64,000 bases of DNA. Origin: Mesorhabditis belari. Its lineage: Eukaryota; Nematoda; Chromadorea; Rhabditida; Rhabditidae. The number at the start of each line of letters is the position of its first letter. Positions within the stretch are counted from its first letter, which is position 1. The position numbers and the translations under genes were made by a program. Below are positions 23,386 through 33,800 of this stretch, in pieces. The notes under the pieces were generated by a model, which saw nothing but the letters and a program-made list of their open reading frames with translations, had not been told where the DNA came from and did no database searches. The stretch is taken from assembly GCA_958450365.1 (NCBI GenBank), contig CAUEEP010000822.1:1-64000 (forward strand), read 5' to 3'.

Positions 23386-24054
23386 GCATCAAAATGTTCG
23401 TAAGAGTCTTTAGAATAAAAATTATCCCTTCGTTTTTGGTTCTAGACCCTCGTTGTCGAGTTACGAGCCCCAAACTGCAGGGTACCACAAAATTTCCCAT
23501 ACAAAATGACCAAAAAACCGCTAAAACTAAATTTTAAAAATTTCTGTTTTGGATTTGTCAGAGGGATTTGAAAAATTCCTTCAGATTCGGAATCAGCACA
23601 ATTTTCCGCATCTAAAAAAGGTACTCCCAGAAAAATCCTATAGAAAACGGAATTTTTGCCTTATTTCGCGCCGATATGCTACCTTGTGATATTTTTTCGT
23701 CTCTGAACTATTTTAAATCCTCAATATATAAGCTCGATCTTGTAGCTCTGTCAATTTTAAATTAGTTTTTTTTTAATGTCATATATACACGTGTCTAATT
23801 GTAGTTGTGTTTGTATATCAATTATCTTTCTTCGTCTACGCTGTTCAATCTGTTTGCATTGTCACTTTTCCTTGTCGGATAAAGTATATATACTATGCGT
23901 AATGGAATTAATTCATAATGTAAACATAATCAATCGATTTGCATTAACTGATGATTTTAGCTGGGTTAGTTTTTAATTTACCAAATAAGTTAGTTTTCTT
24001 TTAGATCATTTCTTTAGCCGGGTTGTTAGTTTTCCTTCTGAACCCAGGGTTCGA

Positions 24055-24495
24055 TGTAGTTTAGATTAGATTAAAAGATTTTGATTAGATTAGCTTTTGG
24101 TTAGATTAGCTTTTGGTTAGATTAGCTTTTGGTTAGATTAGCTTTTGGTTAGATTAGCTTTTGGTTAGATTAGACTTTGATTAGATTAGCTTTTGGTTAG
24201 ATTAGCTTTTGGTTAGATTAGACTTTGATTAGATTAGGCTTTGATTAGATTAGGCTTTGATTAGATTAGGCTTTGATTAGATTAGGCTTTGATTAGATTA
24301 GGCTTTGATTAGATTAGCTTTTGGTTAGATTAGCTTTTGGTTAGATTAGCTTTTGGTTAGATTAGCTTTTGATTAGATTAGCTTTTGGTTAGATTAGCTT
24401 TTGGTTAGATTAACTTTTGGTTAGATTAAATTTTGATTAGATTAGACTTTGATTAGATTAGATTTTGATTAGATTAGATTTTGATTAGATTCAAC
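24055..24495. repeat. 16-bp minisatellite
   Basis: About 27 copies of a 16-bp unit, alternating between TTAGATTAGCTTTTGG and TTAGATTAGGCTTTGA variants grouped in blocks. This suggests growth by block duplication. Confidence 0.9.
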
Positions 24496-24671
24496 TGCTA
24501 ATTGCTGATTCAACTGCTACTCCTGGATCTCTATTCCTAGCCTAACTTATATCTAATCGCAAATTGTTTTATTTTTCATACTGTTATTTATACCAGTACC
24601 AACCTCGGGTAGCTTTATCGATTTGCATAGTTCACTAAGCTCACCAAGTTCAACAATTTCAACAATTTTAC

Positions 24672-24786
24672 TGTTTATAAGCAGTATTTTACCGTTTTTA
24701 AGCGGCATTTTACCATTTTAAGCAGTATTTTACCGTTTTTAAACAGTATTTTACCGTTTTTAAGCAGTATTTTACCGTTTTTAAGC
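24672..24786. repeat. 21-bp minisatellite
   Basis: Five to six copies of a 21-bp unit around CAGTATTTTACCGTTTTTAA. Confidence 0.85.
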
Positions 24787-25331
24787 ACCTTGATCGATAC
24801 GTAGCTTAGTTTTACATCATACTCAACACTTTTAGACTTAACGACTCAAGTCTTTTAGACTTAAAGACTAAAGACTTTTACAATTCCACTTTCCTACAGC
24901 TACCAAAACAAATGCAAATTCGAAGGCTACGATGTCGAACCTACGAAAAACATTTATCAACCAGAGTCCAAACCATTTCAAAAACCCAATTACCTAACGA
25001 TTTTCTAAAAAAATAAGCCAGTTTTTTTTTAGAAAAAAATCATCCATTTTTCATTCAATATATTTTGAGCCTTTCCTTTTCCATCTTTCTGTTGCTTTTT
25101 CCGGGTGTTTCCTCGCAGAATTCACATATCGATTTGCATATGTTACGTCCGAAACGGAACAAGCGTCCTTTTTTGAACAGGACGTCTGATATGGAAAGAA
25201 AATTTTTGTTTAGTTTCGGACGTTCGATCCAGAAACGGACGTTCGATAAAAAGAGCACTGAATATTTTAAAATTTGTCTTATCTTATTTTATGTTTTCTA
25301 TTTTGTTTTATCGATTTTGTATTATTTAGAT

Positions 25332-25592
25332 ACCGTAAATACTGTAATAGCACCCCGCTCCCATAATGACGATGCGGGAGTGTTGCGTAGTCTAGCTTTG
25401 AACGAGCTTTTCTCGACACTGGTTTTTGCTACAATGCTCGTTTAGGTATCAAAAAAATAGCCCTGAATCTCAGCTATTTTTTGATACCAAAGACGCATTT
25501 TTTGAAAGTACGAGCGCTTTGAAAAAAAATGAAATACTAAAAACTTTTGCGACTACGCGACTGTACAAGGGTACTATTACAGTATTTACGGT
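25332..25592. mobile_element. MITE family A, complete copy
   Basis: A 261-bp element with terminal inverted repeats CCGTAAATACTGTAATAG and its complement, flanked by TA. It contains an internal hairpin around TAGCCCTGAATCTCAGCTA. It has no coding capacity. Other copies: 384-600 (fragment) and 29449-29892. Confidence 0.88.
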
Positions 25593-25686
25593 AATTTTAA
25601 AAGCTGTTCTTTTCATAAATTTTCTCTTCAATTCTATGCTCTTGTAAACGCAGAGTTTCTGGGACACTTGATCGAGTTGAATGTTT

Positions 25687-26175
25687 AGAGCACCAGATAG
25701 AGCACCAGATAGAGCACCAGATAGAGCACCAGATAGAGCACTAGATAGAGCACTAGATAGAGCACTAGATAGGGCACCAGATAGAGCAGCAGATAGAGCA
25801 CTAGATAGAGCAGCAGATAGGGCACTAGATAGAGCACTAGATAGAGCAGCAGATAGAGCACTAGATAGAGCACTAGCTAGAGCACTAGATAGAGCACTAG
25901 CTAGAGCACTAGATAGAGCACTAGATAGAGCACTAGCTAGAGCACTAGATAGAGCACTAGATAGGGCACTAGATAGAGCACTAGATAGAGCAGCAGATAG
26001 AGCACTAGATAGAGCACTAGATAGGGCACTAGATAGAGCACTAGATAGAGCAGCAGATAGAGCACTAGATAGAGCACTAGATAGGGCACTAGATAGAGCA
26101 CTAGATAGAGCAGCAGATAGAGCACTAGATAGAGCAGCAGATAGAGCACTAGATAGAGCACCAGATAGGGCACTA
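25687..26175. repeat. 12-bp satellite (GATAGAGCACTA)n
   Basis: About 41 copies of a 12-bp unit with CACTA, CACCA and CAGCA variants and a higher-order pattern of five to nine units. Because 12 is a multiple of three, it yields long artificial frames on both strands (DRAL repeats on the plus strand). It is not a protein gene. From 26176 to 27258 there are only short repeats (AGCTAAACTGAAT at 26560-26600, AAAAGTAGTATA at 26640-26690, a 29-bp repeat at 27110-27180). Confidence 0.92.
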
Positions 26176-27258
26176 GATAGCGTGCATTTACTAGAGTTGA
26201 AAGTACATCCAATTTTTGAATCAACTTTTTAATCAACTTTTCAATGATTTTTTCCCTGAACTTTTCAATCAACTTATCAATGAACTTTTCAGAAGGAGAT
26301 TTCTCTCGAGAGACGGTCGGGTGGTTGTTTGTGGTTTGCGTGCCTTCGGTGTGTCTTCAGCATCCTGGTGCCCAACCGCTCATCCCCCATTTCCGATATC
26401 AGATTGGCGGTTTGCCTCACCGGTTCGACTGCCATTCCCTCCTCAACCACAAGGCCAGCGCTGCACGCGTCCACACGGCTCTGGGCGGCCTAAAGTTCGT
26501 TTAGCAAAAGGTTTTTGTCGAGTTTTTGTCGAATTTGTGTTTGCTATTTTTTGATCTAGCTAAACTGAATAGCTAAACTGAATAGCTAAACCGAATAGCC
26601 AGATCATGTCGTATTTTGGGCTACGGTATAAAATTAGGGATATAAAAGGGTATAAAAGTAGTATAAAAGTAGTATAAAAGTAGTAAAAAAGAATATAAAA
26701 GTTGAATTTTTAGAGAAAAATCTCTTTCTGATCATTATTGTTAGCAGTTTTAGTAAACTGAACTATTCTTTGGGTATAGCAGTTTTGAGTAAACTCTATT
26801 CTGCTACCAGTAAAGCCATTCCTTTTCTGAGAAAGGTAGAAAGTAAGATTTTGTCGATTCGAACAGAGAAAAGTTGAAGGAAATGAAAGTTTTTCGGATG
26901 AAAACAGAAAACTGATATTTTTGTAGTTAGTGGTGATTGTTTTTATTATTTTTAAACCAGTAGATATGCTTCTAAAGGCCAGGCTAGGTCAGGGACTGAC
27001 TAAAAGTCTTCCAACCGGACTCTAGAGCCAGTTTAATCTAGTCTAAACTCCAATCGAGTCAAAACTGAATCAGTCTAGTCCAGTGGATCTACTAGATCTA
27101 ATTTCTAGCGATCCCATGGACTAGCTTGGGATTTCTAGCGATCCCAAGGACTAGCTTAGGATTTCTAGCGATCCCAAGGAGTTTTAGAAGCCAACAAAAC
27201 CAGCAATGACAGAAGTTAGACTCTAGCTTTGAGTAAGGCTGACGGCACTGGGTACATC

Positions 27259-27327
27259 TCGGCGTAGCTCATTGGTAGAGCGTTTCCCCCCAGTAGGCGA
27301 GAGGTCGCGGGTTCGACTCCCGCTGAC
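27259..27327 (+). repeat. tRNA-like element, copy 1 of a direct pair
   Basis: Starts TCGGCGTAGCTCATTGGTAG, a good D-arm and box A, and ends with GCGGGTTCGACTCCCGC, a perfect T-arm and box B. The anticodon stem does not pair and the acceptor 3-prime half is cut short, so it is a tRNA-derived element and not a clear tRNA. Confidence 0.65.
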
Positions 27328-27497
27328 TATATTTTGGATTCCTAGCCCCAACGCGGTCATTCTGACGCTAAGGTCCAACGCAAACACTTTTTTCGGCAAT
27401 AAACTTTGATTGTAAAAGACAGAGAGGCTAGAAAGTCTGATGAACATCAAAATTCGTACAGTGTCTGAGTAAGGGCCTTTCCTGGGTATTGGGTACA

Positions 27498-27586
27498 TCG
27501 GCGTAGCTCATTGGTAGAGCGTTGACCCCCAATAGGCGAGAGGTCGCGGGTTCGACTCTCGACGCGGGTTCGACTGCCGACGCTGA
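27498..27586 (+). repeat. tRNA-like element, copy 2 of a direct pair
   Basis: A near copy of 27259-27327 with box B duplicated (GCGGGTTCGACT occurs twice). Here the last seven bases ACGCTGA pair with the first seven TCGGCGT with one G-U pair, so the acceptor stem survives. The two copies sit in direct orientation about 240 bases apart, just upstream of gsa-1. Confidence 0.65.
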
Positions 27587-27833
27587 CAAGCTTTTATAGC
27601 TAGCCCCAAAAGGATCGATATGTTCGACTTTTAGAACGGTTTTGGTTTTAGATGGCTTTTGTGCGAATGTTTAGGTCAGAAATTGACCTTGAAACATCCA
27701 AAGTCATTCTTGGAAGACCTTAGAACAGCCAAACAACCAAAACTGAACTGTATAAATGATCCATCAGCTTTAAATCGAAATTTAGATACTTTTTAAAAAT
27801 ATAACCAATTCCAGGCGGCCTCCCCTGGTGGCG

Positions 27834-30800
27834 ATGCGGCTGCCCGGGTGTGTGAGCGGCGCATCGGCCGATGCCGAAGGCCGAGAGGCCAAAAAGGTCA
27901 ATAAACAAATCGAGGAACAGCTCGCCAAGGATAAACAGGTAAATGAAAGAAATAAGAACATGGAAAAGAAGAAAGACTCTATAAAATGTAAAAGTTTCTG
28001 AATTTCTTTATGAACTTGTTCTTTCTAATTCACAAAACTAGGAATTAGACGAAATTGTGGGCATCGGTTTTGGCAGTGAAAGCGATAGTTGCAGATAGCG
28101 ATAGTTGCGGATAGCGATAGTTGCGGATAGCGATAGTTGCGGATAGCGATAGTTGCAGATAGCGATAGTTGCGGATAGCGATAGTTGCGGATAGCGATAG
28201 TTGCGGATAGCGATAGTTGCGGATAGCGATAGTTGCAGTACATTCAAAAACAATGAAAAGATTCTTAATCTTTTACAAAATTCAATGAAAAAATGATATT
28301 CTGCACGAATTCTAAGGCACTTTTTGGAAAAACATTGGTAAATATCAGCTAAGCCGGCTAAAATCAGCCAAAAATCGGCTAAAATCAGCTAAAATCAGCA
28401 AAAAAACAGTCTTAAGTGGTCTAAAACTCATATTATCTCTAATTTTTAACTCTTAGATCAGTTTTAGATCATCTAGTTTTAGATTTATAACCGTAATCTA
28501 TGTCAAAAATCTATCTGGATCGTAATCTATCTCGCCAGAGTTTTGAGAGAGTCCAACAGTCTAGAAACCTTTAAATTCTCTGTAGATGATCTTGATCTTG
28601 AAGCTCTAGTGGCGTTGGAGTTGGAGTTGGAGTTAGAGTTGGAGTTAGAGTTAGAGTTAGAGTTGGAGTTAGAGTTGGAGTTGGAGTCCTTGACGCTAGC
28701 TTCCATCCAAATTCCATCCAAATTCCATCCAAATCTCATCTAACTTCAAAAAAAAAAAAAACAAAAACATCCAAATTCCAACCAAATTTACAGGTGATGC
28801 GCGCCACCCATCGACTCCTTTTGCTAGGCGCTGGTGAGAGTGGGAAATCAACAATCGTGAAACAAATGCGAATTCTGCATATCAATGGATTCACGGAAGC
28901 TGAAAAGCAAGAGAAAATGAAGGACATACGACGAAATGTCAAAGATTCGATACAGGTTTGCATTTTGGGATTGTTAGGCTTAGGATTGTTTTAGGGATTG
29001 TTCCTTAGGGATTGTTATTTTGGGATTGTTATTTTTGGGATTGCAATGCTTTTTGATTGCTTTTTGATAGCTTTTTGTTAGCATTTCTCGTCGTTTATTT
29101 TGCCTTAAGCGAATGATTTTCCCATTTTCAGCAAGATCTAGAGATTCAAGATTGATTCAAGCTCAAGGTTACTTTACTCAAGTTTACTCGACTACTTTTC
29201 AAGTAAAAATGTAATGAGATAGGCTCCCCGTAAATGCTGCAAACAAAAAAGCTTTTTGCTGAATCGAAAACTATAAAAACGATAAAAAACCCTATAGAAA
29301 ACCCTATAGAAAACAGTTTTAAACATTCTAAAATGCTTAATCAAATCTTAAAACAAAAAAGCGATTAGTATTATCCTTTTATAGAATCCCTTTCCAATTC
29401 AGCTAATCATTTCGGATTTACAATCGTGCTTTATCTACTTGTTGCATACCGTAAATACTATAATAGTACCCCGCCCCGCCCATGATGACGGTGCGGAGTG
29501 TTGCGTAGTCTAGCTTTGAACGAGTTTTGCTCGACACTGGTTTATGCTACAATGCGCGTTTAGGTATCAAAAAATAGCTGAAATTCAGGGCTATTTTTTG
29601 ATATCTTAGCGCGCATTGTAGCTTAAACCAGTGTCGAGAAAAACTCGTTCAAAGCTAGACTACGCAACGTTGCGTAGTCTAGCTTTGAACAATTGTTTCT
29701 CGACACTGGTTTATGCTACAATGCGCGTTTAGGTATCAAAAAATAGCCCTGAATTTCAGCTATTTTTTGATACCAAAGACGCATTTTTTGAAAGTACGGG
29801 CGCTTTGAAAAAAATAAAATACTAAAAGACGACTACGCGTTTACGACTACGCGACTGTACGAGGGCGGTGGGGTACTATTACAGTATTTACGGATGGTAT
29901 ACAAGTACAACCTTTAAGCTCTAAATGTAGAGAGAAAAAAAGCCTATAGATTAGAAAGAAGAACCAATAAGCTAGCGATTGAACCCTTGACTGGAGTTGG
30001 AGTTGGAGTTGGAGTTGGAGTTGGAGACTAAGAGACAGGGCTCTTAGCCACTCGGCAATCACGGCCATTAATGCCAGCGTTCTATTTTAGTTTAATTTTA
30101 TTTAAGCCTGTTTTATTTAAGACTTTATTTAAGATAAAGCTCATGAATAATAATATGAATAATTATAAATTTCTAAGAACAAAGCTTAGTGGCAAAATAA
30201 GCGACTTTTCCTTTTTCTCTCCTTTGTCACACCTCTGTTGTGCATGGCTTTGTTTTGTTGATGTTGTTGTTGTTTTTCATTTTCGTTTGCATGCCTTTGT
30301 TAAGCTTGAATTCGATATTTGAATGTTAATCGAAAAGTTTCCATGAAATTTGAAAAATTAAACTTTTTGTGAAGTTTTTAAGCTTTAAACTTTAAACTAG
30401 ACATGGGCATTTTTGTAAAAAGGAGCCGAGTCAAGTCTCGTTACAATTAGATTTGTATTTAAGTCTCTATATTTGTATTTAGCAATCGTTTACTATTTCA
30501 CTATTTAACAATAACATCGTTTTACAAAAATTTCATTAGAATTTAAATATTAAATGTAAAATAGTTGCAAAATAGTTGCAAAATAGTGACGATTCTCGAG
30601 TCACGAGTCAAAAAATTAGTCGAATCGAGGCACAAGTCGAGTCGTCAAGGACCTCTAACGTGGCTTGAGTCGAGGCACAAGTCGAGTCGTCAAGGACCTC
30701 TAACGTGGCTCGAGTCGAGGCACAAGTCGAGTCGTCAAGGACCTCTAACGTGGCTCGAGTCGAGGCACAAGTCGAGTCGTCAAGGACCTCTAACGTGGCT

Positions 30801-33800
30801 CGAGTCGAGGCACAAGTCGAGTCGTCAAGGACCTCTAACGTGGCTCGAGTCGAGGCACAAGTCGAGTCGTCAAGGACCTCTAACGTGGCTCGAGTCGAGG
30901 CACAAGTCGAGTCGTCAAGGACCTCTAACGTGACTCGAGTCACGAGTCAAGTCACGAGTCAAGTCGCGAGCCACGAGCCACGAATCGAGCCACGAATCGA
31001 GCCACGAATCGAGCCACGAATCGAGCCACGAATCGAGCCACGAATCGAGCCACGAGTCGAGCCGCGAGTCGAGCCACGTTAGAGGTCCTTGACGACTCGA
31101 CTCGTGACTCGACTCGTGAGTTGTGACTCGACCCATGACTCATGACTCATGACTCGACTCGTGAGTTGTGACTCGACCCTTGACTCATGACTTGACTCGT
31201 GACTCGTAACCTCGACTCGTGACTCATGACTCGGCTCGTGACTCGTACCTCGACTCGTGACTCGACTCGTGAGTTGTGACTCGACCCATGACTCATGACT
31301 CATGACTCGACTCGTGAGTTGTGACTCGACCCTTGACTCATGACTTGACTCGTGACTCGTAACCTCGACTCGTGACTCATGACTCGGCTCGTGACTCGTA
31401 CCTCGACTCGTGACTCGACTCGTGAGTTGTGACTCGACTCGTGACTCATGACTCGACTCGCGAATCGTGACTCGACTCGTGACTCGTGCCTCGACTCGTG
31501 CCTCAACTCGTGCCTCGACTCGTGCCTCGACTCGTGCCTCGACTCGTGACTCGACTCGTGACTCGTGACTCGTGACTCGTGACTCGACTCGTGACTCGTG
31601 ACTCGTGACTCGACTCGTGACTCGACTCGACTCGCAGCCCATGTCTACTTTAAACTTTAAACTTTAAAAACTTTGTCTTTTTGAGAATTTAAACTTTTTG
31701 TTTTTAGCTTCTCCGCTTTTCTGCTATCCTTTTCTTAGAAAGTTTGATTTTTTTTATCGTGACTTTGATAGAATTTACAGAAACTGATACTTGAAATGAT
31801 GATCGTAAATCTTTTCAAATTTCCCTTAAAATACAGTACTTTTTAGACAGTTATGCAAATTTACTTTCGGACTAAAATGGAGTACTTTTTTCTAGACATT
31901 TTTAAAATGCAAATTTACTTTAAGCTCAAAATAGAGTACTTCTTTTTGGAGAAAGTCAAACTATTCAAATTTACGGCTCAAAATACAGTAGTCCTTTTCC
32001 AGATAGTTTAAGAGATGCTAATTTAGCGTACAGTAGCTTTACAGTACTCCTTTTCCAGACAGTTCAAGAGATTCAGCTAAAAATCGAAATTTCCCTTAAA
32101 CCCTCTGTTCTGTGTTGTGATCTCGACAATTTTTTTGAGCAAAACCCCAACAAAATCTCAACAAAATCCCTCTCTGATCTCTTTTTTTTCTATTTTTATC
32201 CCATTAAGTGCTTTTTCCCAATGTTTTGCATGAAATTGATGGGTTTTTGTTTTCAAATTTTTGCGCTTCGTTTCGTTTTTTTGTTTTTTCTTTGTTTTTT
32301 TCTTTCTTTCTTTGTTTTTTTCTTTCTTTCTTTGCTCTTTCTTTGTTTGTTTCTTTCTTCTTTCTTTCTTCTTTCTTTGTTCCTTTCTTTCTTTCTCTTT
32401 TCTTTCTGTTTGCATGCAAATTTCTCGAATTGCTTGACCTGTCTGGCAAGAAAAAAAAACAAATTCGAAACCGCATCGAAACCGAAACAAATTCGAAACC
32501 GCAAGGGATCAAAGCAAAATTTTGTGTCCCAGATGCTTAACTAGGAAACGTGAAACATCGCCAGATGCCCGTAGCCTTTTAAAACGAACCTTATCGAATC
32601 GACAACGTTATCGAATCGACAACGTTATCGAATCGACAACGTTATCGAATCGACAACGTTATCGAATCGACAACGTTATCGAATCGACAACGTTATCGAA
32701 TCGACAACGTTATCGAATCGACAACGTTATCGAATCGACAACGTTATCGAATCGACAACCTTATCGAATCGACAACCTTATCGAATCGACAACCTTATCG
32801 AATCGACAACCTTATCGAATCGACTACGCTGATTTCGAATGATTTCGAGGGTTAAAAGGGTTAAAGATATCTGGGATACCAGATATCTCAGTACTCCTTA
32901 CTTAAGATCATTTTTCGCAAAGAAGCCAACTAGCTGCGTGGTGCATCGCCAAAGCTGTCGACTATAGCACGAAAGCACCCTGGTTCGATCCTCGCCTCAG
33001 ACAGTTTCTTTTGGCTTTTTAATTTAGCTTAAATTACATTGGAATAGTAAGGTAACAGTAAAAATCAGTTGTTGATTGTTATCAAGTTGATGATTGTTAT
33101 GATTGTTATGATTGTTATCAGTCTATCAATTCTGAAGTTTAAAATAAGCCGATTCGCCTAGCCGACTGAATTACATTCATTCATCGTAATAAAAATAAAT
33201 GTAATGATTTTTATCGTGTCTTTAATTGAGCCTGAGATAACGTGTAAGCCTGCAAAATATGTCGGACTAAAAAAAAAGAAACTGGCCGAGAAGGGGATTG
33301 AACCAGAGTGCTTTGGAGCCGTAGTCGACAGCTTTGAAGCCGTAGTCGACAGCTTTGGAGTCGTAGTCGACAGCTTTAGAGCTAGTCGACAGCTTTGAAG
33401 CCGTAGTCGACAGCTTTGGAGCCGTAGTCGACAGCTTTAGAGCCGTAGTCGACAGCTTTGGAGCCGTAGTCGACAGCTTTGGAGTCGTAGTCGACAGCTT
33501 TAGAGCTAGTCGACAGCTTTGAAGCCGTAGTCGACAGCTTTGGAGCCGTAGTCGACAGCTTTAGAGCCGTAGTCGACAGCTTTAGAGCCGTAGTCGACAG
33601 CTTTGGAGCCGTAGTCGACAGCTTTAGAGCCGTAGTCGACAGCTTTGGAGTCGTAGTCGACAGCTTTGGAGTCGTAGTCGACAGCTTTAGAGCTAGTCGA
33701 CAGCTTTGAAGCCGTAGTCGACAGCTTTGGAGCCGTAGTCGACAGCTTTAGAGCCGTAGTCGACAGCTTTAGAGCCGTAGTCGACAGCTTTAGAGCCGTA

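Noticed and set aside
24055..24495. Possible CRISPR-like array
   Set aside because: Units are directly adjacent with no unique spacers, and the genome is clearly eukaryotic.
25681..26272. A 183-codon DRAL-repeat frame and minus-strand LYLVLYLV frames
   Set aside because: A 12-bp satellite keeps its frames open on both strands. No start context, no signal peptide logic and no flanking exons.
27259..27586. Two functional tRNA genes
   Set aside because: Box A and B are good, but the anticodon stem does not pair in either copy and box B is duplicated in the second, so I call them tRNA-like elements.
30565..31642. Several open frames of 110-187 codons in the GAGTC repeats
   Set aside because: They are products of a 45-bp unit (a multiple of three) and its complement; non-coding intron satellite.
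32158..32544. Lysine/glutamate-rich and phenylalanine-rich frames
   Set aside because: Low-complexity translation of the (TTTC)n tract.
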